DNA from: Lepiota brunneoincarnata
Lineage: Eukaryota; Basidiomycota; Agaricomycetes; Agaricales; Agaricaceae
Assembly (NCBI GenBank): GCA_023014365.1
Contig: JAEBUN010000019.1
Span: 558,001 to 622,000, forward strand
Direction of reading: 5' to 3'
Length of the DNA stretch: 64,000 nt
Below are positions 23,692 through 33,951 of the stretch, in pieces (the stretch's first letter is position 1; every line of letters begins with the position of its first letter). A program made the position numbers and the translations under genes. Below the pieces are notes generated by a model. It searched no databases. It was not told the origin of the DNA and saw only the letters and a program-made list of their open reading frames with translations.

Positions 23692-26600
23692 TTAAGTATG
23701 TTTGGTGTGGGAGCGAAGTTGTCTTTGGTTGGTTCTGGTGGGTTCCTGTTCTTTCTGGAGGATTCCATGAGCTTCTTTATACTTGGTTAAGTATTCTTCG
23801 GCGTTTGCATGGAGTGTTTCATCGGTGATCCATTCATTCTCCATGTGGGAGTATCCTTTCCATTTGACGTAGTATTGGAGTTTTCTGCGGTGTTGGTGGT
23901 GATTTAGAATAGCTTCTATTTTGTATTCTTCTTCTTCATTGATGATGTCTGGTGGTGGTGGAGTCGGATGAGATCCATATGCTTCTGTTTTGGTATATGG
24001 GGTTAGAAGGTTTCTGTGGAATATTGGATGTATCTTCCATTTGATCGGAAGTTTTAGCTTGTAGGTGAGTGGCGATAAGACTTCTGTGATAAGGAAAGGT
24101 CCTAGTCGTTTTGGGGATATTTTGTTGGAGATGAAGGGGAGTTTGAGGTTCTTGGCTTCTAGCCATACTTTTTGACGTGTTTCAAGGGGTTTGACAGTTC
24201 TTCTGGTTCTTTGTTTCATAATATCGGCGGAGAGTTGATGTGCCACGTGTGCTTCTGTTCTGGCATCATCAAGGAGTCTGATGCGTTTGTCTACTGATGG
24301 AAAGTTCGATGTTTCCATTATCGTGGGTATCAGTGGAGGGTTGTATCCCATGATTAGTTCAAATGGGGATTTCTGCCTTGAGGCATGTATTTTGGAGTTG
24401 TGTGCGAACTTGGTGATAGGGAGGGTTTCTGACCAGTCAAGGGGGTTTCTGGTGCAGTATATGGCAAGATAGGTTTCGATTTCCTGATTGTATCGTTTGG
24501 TAGAACCATCTGTCTGGGGGTGGTATACAGTTGAGAATGCTTGTTGGATGTTTAGTCGTTTGGCTAGTTGTCGGAGGGAGTTGGCTGCGAATCTGGGGTC
24601 TTGATCTGATATGATTTTGTTGGGTAGTCCAAATCTGGTGAAGACTTTTTCTATTAATAGTCGTCCGATGTCGTCGGCATTTGATCGATCTGAGGTTGGG
24701 ATGAAAATTACCCCCTTCGTAAGGCTGTGGTCCACCACAGACAATATCGCATTGTGGCTGGTGCTAGGCGGTAGACCAGTGATAAGATCCCATGAGATCT
24801 GTGCAAATGGGCATTTGGAAGATGATGGTGGAATCGGTTGAGTTGGTGCGCGGTCTGGTCTGCATATGATTTTGTGTTGCTGGCACTCCGGACAGCCTTT
24901 GACGTAGTTCTTTATGAACGTCGACATTCCTGGCCAATATACTTCTTTCTTGGCGAGGCGGTATGTTTCTTGTTCTCCAGGGTGGCCACGTGTAGGGTGG
25001 TCGTGGTATCTTGCGATGACATCGCGTCTGAGTTGGAGGTCTTCTGGAATGATGACATGTTCTTGGAACGTGAGGAGTGGACCATTTGAGGTCGGAACTG
25101 TTCTGAAGTCCTTATCGGCGGCGTTAGGGTGGTTTTCTTTTAGGAGTTTGAATGCTTTGGTGGTTCTAGCGTCGTATTTGGGTGATTCCGTGATTCTTTC
25201 TTGGAGTTCCATATCGACGGTGGCGATAAAGAGGTGTTCTGGGAGTATTGTGAATAGGTTTTGTTCTTCTATGTCAGTGGTGGCAACAAAGAGGTTGTTT
25301 GGAAGCATGGTGACGTCTTCGTTATCATTATCTTCATCAGGGATGTGGTCTGGACGTCTTGATAGGGCGTCTGGTGCAGGGATCTTTGATCCTGGGACGT
25401 GTTCTAATTTGAAGTTGTAGTCAGCGAGGGTCTGGACCCATTGTGCTTGTCTGCGATTGATTTTCTGGGGTTTACGCCAGTATGTTAGGTTTTGGTGATC
25501 CGTTCTAATACGGATGGTGTGGGGACTGCCAAGAAGGTAATGGCGCCATTCTTCGAGGGCTTGGATAATTGCGAGGAGTTCCCTGTTGTAGATATTGTAG
25601 TTGCGTTCCGCTGGTCCGAACGTTTTTGAATAGAATGATACGGGTTTCCGTATTCCATTGATGTCATGTTGATACAGGACAGCTCCTGATGCAAATTTAG
25701 AAGCATCGGCTTCTATTTTGAAGGGTTTTGTGGAGTCGGGCATGAGGAGTACCGGTTCCTTTAGGAATTCATTCTTGAGCGTTTCGAACGCTTTTTGTTG
25801 TTCTTCTTTCCATTCGAATTTGTTTGATTTGGAAAGGAGTTGGTTCAGGGGTTTGGTGTGGTGGGAGTAGCTACGGATGAACTTCCGGTAGAAGTTACAG
25901 AATCTGATGAATTTCTGAACGTGTCGGACTGTTTTTGGTACTGGCCAATCTTCTATCCCTTTGAGTTTTCCGGGATCCATTTTGATCTCGTCTGGCGTGA
26001 TGATCATGCCGAGATATTCAAGTTGTTGTTTGTTGAACTTGCATTTCTCCGTTTTGAGGTAGAGGTTGTTTTCCTGTAGGATTTGCAGTACCTTTTCTGT
26101 AAGTCGGTCAGTTTCTTCTTGGGTTTTACCGTAGATTAGGATATCATCCATGTAAATGATGATTCCTCCTTTCTCCATTATTTCGGAGAATAACGTATCC
26201 ATCATATGTTGGAACGTCGCGGGACTATTACAAAGTCCGAAAAACATAACAGTTGGTTCGAAAAGACCCATGGGAGTCTTGAACGCTGCTTTCCATTGAT
26301 CGCCATCTTTGATTCTGACGTTATTGTATCCTAGGCGGACGTCGAGTTTGGTGAAGTATTTAGCTCCTTTGAGTTTATCCATGATCGAGGAAATCATGGG
26401 GATTGGGTAAGCATTTTTGACGGTGTGATCATTTAGATAACGATAGTCTTGGCAGGGTCGGAGGTCTCCTCCTTTCTTGGCAACGAAGAAGAAGGGTGAT
26501 GCCATAGGGGATTTTGAGGGGCAGATGTAACCTTTTTGGAGGTTTTCGTCTATGAATTCCTTCAGCGCTTTTTCTTCGGCAGGTGCCACTTGATAAGGTT

Positions 26601-27351
26601 TCATTGATTTTGCTTCAAATGTCAGTTTTAGTTCGATTTTGTGATCAAATGTTCTTGATGGTGGGAATCGTTCAGAGGCTTTCTTGTTGAATATTCTGGC
26701 CCATCGGGCAAATCTCCAAGGAATCTCGGGTGGTTCTTTGTTTGATTCTGGTTGTTTTCCTTTTTGGTTTGCCAATTTTGTCAGGTTGTGTTGCTCATTG
26801 TGGAGCGTTGTGGCATGTGTAGCTTTGGCGTTTACTTCTAATGGGGTTAGAAGCATCGGTTTCATCTCTCTTTCCAGAGAGAAGGTATTGAGGTCAACAT
26901 TTGACAGGTTGATGTATTCTTCGGGGTTTTCCTTGGGTTGACAAGTTTTTCCAGCCATTATGTCCATGGCGATGGAGTTGAGTTCGACAGGTTGTTGTAG
27001 GGTTCTGAGGAGTTTGGAAAAGTTTTGGTGATCGATTTGTGGTTTCCAAGAAAACGTCTTGGTCTTCCAGTTGATGTCGGGATTGTATTGTTCCAACCAG
27101 GGAAATCCGATGATGAGGTCTTTCTCACCAGTATTTGTGATGTACGCTTCTAGTGTGCAGTCTCTTCCATCAATGATGGTTCTGATTTTGATGTATTCAT
27201 GGATCTTACCATGTTGATTGTCAGTTCCGTCAATGTTACTGAGTGGAATTGGTTGGTCCAGCCGTTTGGTTTGATAACCATGTCGTTCAACGACTTTGTG
27301 GGAGATGAAGTTCCCTTGTGCTCCTGAATCTATCAGGGCGGTGATGGCCAT
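23692..27351 (-). CDS. G1 copy C Pol: protease, RT, RNase H, integrase, chromodomain
   Basis: Intact frame of 1,219 residues. Order: aspartic protease ALIDSGAQGNF at residues 5-15; RT from about 265 with KSPMASPFFFVAKKGGDLRP, the YMDD active site and the LGMIITPDEIKMDPGK segment; RNase H with EADASKFASGAVLYQ and RTDHQN; integrase zinc finger (HPTRGHPG ... CPECQQH) and core (WDLITG ... SDQDPRF); GPF module; C-terminal chromodomain with YYVKWKGY and ENEWIT. The chromodomain places it among the chromoviruses. At the third catalytic position copy C has DGSTKRYNQ where copy A has DGSTERYNQ, so integrase is probably dead. The minus-strand start follows the family; the ORF opens at an ATG. Confidence 0.95.
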   Translation of the reverse strand: MAITALIDSGAQGNFISHKVVERHGYQTKRLDQPIPLSNIDGTDNQHGKIHEYIKIRTIIDGRDCTLEAYITNTGEKDLIIGFPWLEQYNPDINWKTKTFSWKPQIDHQNFSKLLRTLQQPVELNSIAMDIMAGKTCQPKENPEEYINLSNVDLNTFSLEREMKPMLLTPLEVNAKATHATTLHNEQHNLTKLANQKGKQPESNKEPPEIPWRFARWARIFNKKASERFPPSRTFDHKIELKLTFEAKSMKPYQVAPAEEKALKEFIDENLQKGYICPSKSPMASPFFFVAKKGGDLRPCQDYRYLNDHTVKNAYPIPMISSIMDKLKGAKYFTKLDVRLGYNNVRIKDGDQWKAAFKTPMGLFEPTVMFFGLCNSPATFQHMMDTLFSEIMEKGGIIIYMDDILIYGKTQEETDRLTEKVLQILQENNLYLKTEKCKFNKQQLEYLGMIITPDEIKMDPGKLKGIEDWPVPKTVRHVQKFIRFCNFYRKFIRSYSHHTKPLNQLLSKSNKFEWKEEQQKAFETLKNEFLKEPVLLMPDSTKPFKIEADASKFASGAVLYQHDINGIRKPVSFYSKTFGPAERNYNIYNRELLAIIQALEEWRHYLLGSPHTIRIRTDHQNLTYWRKPQKINRRQAQWVQTLADYNFKLEHVPGSKIPAPDALSRRPDHIPDEDNDNEDVTMLPNNLFVATTDIEEQNLFTILPEHLFIATVDMELQERITESPKYDARTTKAFKLLKENHPNAADKDFRTVPTSNGPLLTFQEHVIIPEDLQLRRDVIARYHDHPTRGHPGEQETYRLAKKEVYWPGMSTFIKNYVKGCPECQQHKIICRPDRAPTQPIPPSSSKCPFAQISWDLITGLPPSTSHNAILSVVDHSLTKGVIFIPTSDRSNADDIGRLLIEKVFTRFGLPNKIISDQDPRFAANSLRQLAKRLNIQQAFSTVYHPQTDGSTKRYNQEIETYLAIYCTRNPLDWSETLPITKFAHNSKIHASRQKSPFELIMGYNPPLIPTIMETSNFPSVDKRIRLLDDARTEAHVAHQLSADIMKQRTRRTVKPLETRQKVWLEAKNLKLPFISNKISPKRLGPFLITEVLSPLTYKLKLPIKWKIHPIFHRNLLTPYTKTEAYGSHPTPPPPDIINEEEEYKIEAILNHHQHRRKLQYYVKWKGYSHMENEWITDETLHANAEEYLTKYKEAHGILQKEQEPTRTNQRQLRSHTKHT

Positions 27352-27527
27352 GGGTTTTGATGTCCGTTCACTCCAAATCTCGATGGGTAAGAAAAGGGAT
27401 CATTTATTTGGGGATAGTTGTAATTGTACAGAGTTTATCAAGAAAGTGTCCTTCTGGGAGTGAGAGTATGAAATGTCCTTCTGAGTTTTGGAACGTGCAG
27501 GGGCACATCTGTTGACAGTGTTCCTTT

Positions 27528-29273
27528 TTAAAAATCCTGGAATGGACGCATCTCCAGGTCCTCGGCTAGCGCGGAGTGGAGTTCTTGTTGGAGTTCAGGT
27601 TCAAGATCATTGACCATTTGGCGCATCTGAGATGCGACTTCTGCGACGGCAAGGGAATACTTGCGTTGCGGTGATTGTTGGGCGTTCCGGTTTGGAAATC
27701 CGGGACAAGTGTTTTGTTGTCCAGGAAAGGGACGGTTGGGGTTTCTCGCAGGACGAGGAGGATTGGTGCACATTCCTGGGAAGCATCTAGTTGGCGGTGG
27801 TTGAGGGCATTTGCTGACCCAATGATCTTTGGCTCCACATCGGAAGCATTCCTGGTTTTGGTATGATTTCATTTGTTGTCCGGTGACAACGGCATCTAAC
27901 TCCAATGGTTCTTGTGCGGAGTTTTCTTCGGTATATTCCAGTTGTGGGATTTCGGGATAAGGATCTTTGAATCCTTCTTCTATTGTGACATGGTCTACTT
28001 CCATGGCATGTGGGTTGCGTGGGGTGAATCGTGGAGCATTGCTCCTTTGGTAGAATTGTGCGTAGGGCACATTATTGTTTGGACAACTTGGTCCGCAGTT
28101 GGGTTGGTATTGGTTTCTTTGGGGAAACGTGTTTCTAGGGGTGCCGTAGAGGGCGTTGATTCAGCGGAAATTGTCGTCAAGTTTATTTGCTCAGGTGTAC
28201 CAAGCAGTGATAGTTGTCAGAGGGTTTTCCGATTCGTCGATCTTCATGGCAATGCGGCGATCAATTGCCTTGTGGTATAGATCGATTAGAGTGCGATCTT
28301 CGTTTAATCTGGATTGTCAGACGAGTTCTTTGAATTGAGCGTTGAACTCAGTCATTGGTTTGCCTGTTTGGTGCAGGGTTTGAAGTCTGGTATGCGCGTA
28401 CGCATCTTCGTCGGCTGGGGTGAAGTCGGCCCTAAGTCGAGCAGTGAAGTTGTCCCATGACTCCATGGCTATGGGTTGCCCTTGTTGAGTTTGGGCATTT
28501 CTCTCGTGGAGGTATTGTCTGGCCCAAGCTCGGGCATCTCCTGATTGCATCGTCGAAAGGACGAATAGGGTCCTAGCAAGGTCAGTGTTATAAGTGGTCG
28601 CATCGGCGAGCACGTAAACTTCACATTGAAAGATCCAATCTTCGAATAATCTTCTAGTTCCATCAAAGGCTATGGGTTTGAGGAGTCCTAACTCCTTTGG
28701 AGTAGCTGTGGCGGCCATTATTTGTAATTGTCCTGGTGGTGGTGGTGGTGGTGGTGATGGTGGTTGTGTTGGTAATGCGGGTGGTTGTGGATCGGGGTCT
28801 GATTGGTTGTCGTCTGTTATGTAGACGTCTGAATCATTATCTATGGGGGTTTTTCCTCGGCTGAGTTTGACGAAGGCTTTGTGTCTTGAAAGGAGATTTT
28901 CTTCAGAACCTGTGAGTTCTCTTGGTTGTTGTACGGCTTGTTGAAGTCTTTTAAGTTCAAGTGAGGAAAGTTGGTTTGCGATGATATCGCGTTTTTCTTG
29001 TTCTTCGCGTTGTCTTTGTTTTTTGGCTAATGCAGCTGAGAAACTCGATGATGTTGTTGGGACTAGTTGGGTAGATGTTGATGCACGTGGTTTAGGTGAA
29101 TCAAACAGGGATGGAGGATAGAATGGGGACGGTGTCTGAGTGGGGATAGGGTTTCTTCTGGGATCTGGGTTTTGGGTTCCTGATCCTGAGATTCTGCTTC
29201 TCAATTTGGGAGGAGGGGGAGGTGATGGGGATTCTCGGGCAGAGAATTTCTTTGGAGGCGTGGTGATATTTGT
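27528..29273 (-). pseudogene. G1 copy C Gag
   Basis: The N-terminal part (29273 to about 28720) includes DNDSDVYITDDNQSDPDPQ and has no in-frame ATG. The core has ELGLLKPIAFDGTRRLFEDW and MTEFNAQFKELV. The C-terminal part has the zinc knuckle CFRCGAKDHWVSKC and ends MRPFQDF at 27528. Three TGA codons (28317-28319, about 28189 and about 28156) break it in the middle. It would form the particle shell and package element RNA. The frame continues upstream through TAG 29274-29276 into ORF0. Confidence 0.85.
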
Positions 29274-29492
29274 CTAGCGATCGATTATTGCTAGAAGTAT
29301 GAACAATTGGGTGGCAATTATGGATATTCCTGAATATAGGTTCCACAATCTGACGACACAACAGTGGTAGGGGTATGTGATGCGTTCGAGTTCTAAGGTG
29401 ATGATTTGGTAGGCGATGAGGGTAGCGGTAGAAGTGAAAACGAAAATGAGTAGGTAAGCCAGATCTTCTGGCAGGGAGAGATTGAGGGACGT
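29274..29492 (-). CDS. G1 copy C ORF0, 3' part (split by element X)
   Basis: The minus strand reads SLNLSLPEDLAYLLIFVFTS, TATLIAYQIITLELE and SGISIIATQLFILLAIIDR then TAG. Two hydrophobic segments flank a Cys-rich CCVVR stretch. The first codons, including ATG at 40888-40886, lie on the other side of X (40846-40888). The stop is in the same frame as gag. Confidence 0.65.
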   Translation of the reverse strand, partial: TSLNLSLPEDLAYLLIFVFTSTATLIAYQIITLELERITYPYHCCVVRLWNLYSGISIIATQLFILLAIIDR

Positions 29493-30798
29493 TGATATGC
29501 CGATTTCACGCCTATACATGAATTCCGTACTCCGGAACGATTCTCTACATAGAATCATTGGCTATATCATTAAAGAACTCTATAGAGGATTGGTACTATA
29601 TCCTGTAGTAGCCAGTCTGACCGAACTGAGGATATTCAAGCCTCGGAAGTGTTCAAACCAGCTCATTATCACTAAGCTTAGTGAACCAAGCTATCAGAAT
29701 GCTCTCCGGAGGGATTCAGGGCTCTCCATAGCCTATCGAGTATACCCTGGTCGCATCAAGGGACCTTACGAGCAGTTTTCTGATGAACCCGAATGCGTTT
29801 GAACATAAAAGAATGTACCTAGTGGCTGTCGCAGGCGTATTATGTCTATAGCGAGTTCAATAATGATGACCGGACCACGGAACGGAACGTCCAACATTCG
29901 GGAGGCAATACCCGATGCCCAAAACCCTAGAAATATCAAAGACTCCTAATTAACGAGTGCTTTGGGGGTCCCGGCACTTCGGCATACTGCTTAACTGAGA
30001 TTAATTACAATGGATCAAGGAATTGTCCATCCGCTATACATTCCGATCATAATTGATCCAGAAACTTAACGCACTCGTGTGGACGCAGAATAATGCAGAC
30101 GAGCACGGAACACGTCTGGCTGGATTGCCATTCGTTAATCAGAGAAAAACCCATAACCCAGGGTGAGGTAGAAATGCTGCCGAACCTTCCAAAATGTTCT
30201 ACAGTGCCTGTAACAATTAAGCTTATTGTTTTCTATTTCATATTTACTATCTCTCGTATGTATCCTAAACAATATAAATACGGTCGCACTTGTTCATGAA
30301 GAAGCAAGAGGTCTCACCCCCGCTTCCACACGCAAGTCTGCGAGCCATGATCAAGAACTGGTTTCAGAGGGCTATTTAGTGTGCGTCGTTAAGTGTGATT
30401 TCTTTGGTCGTCGACCAACCCAGAGACAGAGACAGAGACCAGAGTTTAGAGTTTAGAGTTCCAGAGTGCTAGAGACAGAGACAGAGACAGAGACCAGAGT
30501 TCAGAGACCAGAGACCAGAGACCAGAGACCCTAGCGCTTTGAATTGGCAGGGATTGTCCTTTCATTGTTGCACTGTACGGCTAAGATAACTTCAACGGCT
30601 GTTTGTTAACCTCTAAAAACACTACTCTCTTGAATTTCGCTGTCAGAACGCACCCCCAGAACACCCTAAAAGACGAAACTGTTCATTATCTATCTCATTC
30701 CACTTGTATTAGCTTAAGCTTATCGAATTGCGGCTAAGCTTAGTGAAAACAAGCCCACTATCTATATTAAAACCAACGAAAGTCTCTCCACCTTTTCA
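29493..30798 (+). repeat. Element X 5' LTR
   Basis: It starts TGATATGCCGATTTCA and ends CCACCTTTTCA. TATAAATA at 30273-30280 is a good promoter box. A low-complexity GAGACCA/GAGACA tract lies at about 30419-30533. There are four AAGCTT sites, at 29674, 30219, 30716 and 30736. A frame of about 100 codons (29500-29802) recurs in both LTRs but has no known similarity. Confidence 0.93.
30273..30280 (+). promoter_or_regulatory. TATA box of element X
   Basis: TATAAATA inside the LTR. It is repeated in the 3' LTR near 40322 and, changed by little, in the decayed solo copy near 42441. Confidence 0.5.
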
Positions 30799-30883
30799 TC
30801 TGGAGCCCACCGTGAGGGGGGTTTTCAGTTGAATTTCACGAGACAAACACCAAAAGACTTGGACACTGGCCCGCCTTTCACCT

Positions 30884-32846
30884 GTGAAGCAGAAAAAGGT
30901 TCAAGCAAAGACCGTAAAGTCACCCAACACGTCCTTCGAGAACAGTCTCAGGAAGGTCGACCCCCCAAAACAGAGAACTACTCGGAATTCCAATCGTCCA
31001 GAAGGTTCTGAAGGCCTCATCGCCGCTAGTACCTCTCGAAAGCGAAAAGATCCCATTAACTCTTTAGCTGCGAACACAGCGAGTGGTTCAGCGGTTGCAG
31101 TATCGAGAGAAGTCGCACCGTCGACCTCTACTGTTCCCAGAATTACTATAAGGCTTCCAGCCTCAGCTTGCAACATAGCGCATATTCTGCACACCGAAAG
31201 CCAGGACGGTCAGACCATTCCTACGCTAAGCTTAGCGTTTACAAACCAAAACTTGTTTCATATGAACCCTCCTGGTGCCTCTACGGTACCACAGATATCA
31301 CAGTCAACTCCGACTGTACAGACAAACCAAACCACGCCGTCTACGACGACTACAGCTAGTAAAATGGGACACTGAGCATATGCCAATTCCCTTTAGCAAT
31401 AATGCTCCCAGATGGGATGCATCAAAACCACAGACATTGAGAAATTATCTCTGGACGCTTGAACGGCTCTTCACGATAATGAAGACGACGGACGATGCAG
31501 AAAGGATAAATTGGGCAGTGTCATATGTGGACCAGGATATCCGTGAAGAGTGGATGAGTTTTGCGGAGTTCCCAGCAGGAAGCTGGACAGGCTTCGTGGA
31601 GAGATTGAAGAAAGAGTATCCCGAGACTGTGGCAGCCGAGCAGGGCTTAGTGCGACGATTGAGGGAACTCTGCGCAGAGAGTAGAGGCATTGTGATGAAT
31701 GAGGAGCATAAAGTCTTGGACTTTAAAAGGCGATTCATTCTTGAAGCAGAGAAGTGTCTGAAGTCGCTGGCGGTAGTCTTGAACCGAGAACTAGTCAAGT
31801 TATTTACAAGCGCGCTGGACTCGGTGTTCCAGGATGTACTCAATGCGAGATTAGCGATCACCGGGGCATGTAGAACTGCAAGCGATGGGTCGGCACTGAC
31901 TGCGAAGGATTTACGCGAAGAGGACCCCTATGATTGGAGGATCGTCGTGGATAAAGCCATTGAAATTTTGATTGGCAAAACACCTATGCGATCCCTTCAT
32001 CAGGATTTGAGGCCGGTAAACTCGGCATCGATGAGCCATCCACCTGCGACGTCTGGAACAGGGACTTATGACCTGGTAGTAAAGCAAGAGCTGCAAAGCT
32101 TAAAGCAGAAATTTCAGGATGAAGTCTCGCAGATGGCAGGTGGGCTCGCTGAGCTTAAGGACCTCATGAATATCCAGGGGCATACCTTAAAATCATATTT
32201 AGAGAGCTTGGCAAAAGACGGACATAATCATGCTGGTTATAACCACGCTCAGAGGAATACCGGAAGTGGGTTGGCAGGGTCGCTTTCCGACTGCAAGTGT
32301 TTCTACTGCTGGTTATTAGGGCATAGTTGGTTATTCTGCCTGGACATGGAGGCGGATAAGCAAGCTGGCCGAATTAGAGTCGAAGGGAACAAAATATATA
32401 TGGGAGATGGCTCGAGTATCCCTCAAGGAGAAGGGCCTATTAAAGAGAAAGTGGCAAAGTACTATGCGACAAAGGGACAACTCTTCGTTCAGATACCAGA
32501 ACTGCCGGAGGTTGAGCCTGAGTTACCGCAAGTGCCAACGTCAGCAGTGTTTGCACAGAGAGCGTTCCCGAGGTCAGAAAACCAAAGGTCACCAGCGGAA
32601 GAAGAAGTCCGCCGTCTGAAGCAGCGCATGGAAATGTTGGAGACAGCTGCCATCCACGCCGGGAGTGCCCCAAAGGTTAAGCTTATGACCAGGAAGGAGG
32701 ATAACGTCGAAATACAGTCTTTGGCCGAGCAATTGGCCCAGATACAGGCTAAGCTTAGCAGTTTGACGGATGGTACGCCCTCGGCAAGCCAGTATTTGGA
32801 CACCAGAAGTGGCGCGAAGACTAGGAACTCGGAGTCGGGTTTCTAA
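30884..32846 (+). pseudogene. Element X Gag
   Basis: The N-terminal Ser/Thr-rich frame (30884-31375) ends in a stop by a one-base shift and continues in the frame that runs to 32846. The core contains APRWDASKPQTLRNYLWTLE and the zinc knuckle CFYCWLLGHSWLFC near 32300. A coiled-coil-like stretch AEEEVRRLKQRMEMLE follows. This Gag type is common in large basidiomycete Gypsy elements. The last codons GGT TTC TAA form, with the preceding G, the -1 slippery heptamer GGGTTTC that leads into the protease frame. Confidence 0.8.
32837..32846 (+). promoter_or_regulatory. Candidate -1 frameshift site of element X
   Basis: G GGT TTC fits the X XXY YYZ rule exactly in the gag frame and is followed at once by TAA. 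The protease frame (32852 onward) is the -1 frame and is open across this point. Confidence 0.6.
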
Positions 32847-33889
32847 AGGGTTTGAGGAAGGAGCCGGCTCTGAAGAAGAAGGTCGCCTTCACCAGAGGAC
32901 AGACTCCTGAGGACGCGTCGGATTCCGAGCGATCAGAAGAATCAGAAAATGAGGAAATAGGGCAGACAACGGAGAAACCAATGCGTGCCGCAGCAGGAGA
33001 ATTACCATATAAAAATGTGAAACCACTGCGCCCGGTCGTTGAGGTACCACCACTGCCTGTCAGAAGGATGGAACCATCCAAGAAGGAGCCTGCGTATAAG
33101 CACCAGGCCCCTATAGAGAGGAATGTCGATGTTGAGGAAGTACTCAGCAGGGTATTGAAGCGAGAAGCCTCAGTATCGCATGGAGAACTCTTGGCATTGT
33201 CACCAATATACAGGAATGCTTATAGAGAGCACATTATGAGAAAACAGGTACCCACAAGTCAAAGCTTAATAGCAGGAGTAGGGCCCAGGGACGATGATAC
33301 AGAAGATATAGAGATTAATAGTGGGCCAGTACAAGTCATGATAACGGAGCTAGCAGACGGTCCTCGGAAGTATGATACGGTGCTCCGAGAAGGCTCGGCA
33401 ACCCAAGCCTGGGTAGCTCAGGATCCAATCATGCAGTACTTGGAGTCACTACCCCGAAGAGACAGGGGACGACAAGTGTTTATTGCGAAAGAATGCGAGC
33501 CGTTGAGAGTAGTGCCAACTCTGATAAATGGGATTCGGCAGGAAGAGGCCTTGCTAGATAGCGGGTCACAGATTGTCTCCATGAGTCAGGAAGCGGCAAT
33601 TGCATGTCAAGTTTCTTGGGACCCAGATACTACGATAAATTTGCAGAGTGCGAATGGGCAGGTTGAAAAGACTTGTGGATTGGCAAAGAACATAGGCTTT
33701 ACCTGTGGGGGAGTCACAATCTATTTGCAAGTTCACATCGTTCGTAGCCCCACATATCGAGTACTCCTGGGACGACCCTTTGATGTAATGATGGCTAGCA
33801 AAGTCAGGAATAGCGCCAGTGGCGAGCAAACCTTGGTTATTACGGACCCAAATACCAGAGAAAGGGCTGTGTTACCAACTTATGCTTGA
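32847..33889 (+). CDS. Element X aspartic protease region
   Basis: The frame reads LKGLRKEPALKKKVAFTRG at its start, an acidic linker, then the protease EALLDSGSQIVSMSQEAA with the catalytic DSG, SANGQ, and RVLLGRPFDVMMASKV. This is the retropepsin that would cut the polyprotein. It ends at TGA 33887-33889, where a longer polyprotein is expected, so a mutation separates it from RT. Confidence 0.8.
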
Positions 33890-33951
33890 GGAGAGTGTAA
33901 TCCTCCTAAGCTTAGGGAAAACAGTCAAAATTTTCAAGAAACCTTGATGAG

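Noticed and set aside
24200..26950. Several frames of 60-170 codons antisense to G1 pol in copies A, B and C
   Set aside because: They have no independent signals, follow the codon structure of pol, and differ between copies.
30419..30533. GAGACC/GAGACA tract as a CRISPR-like or regulatory array
   Set aside because: It is a simple short tandem tract without spacers, repeated identically in the other LTR.
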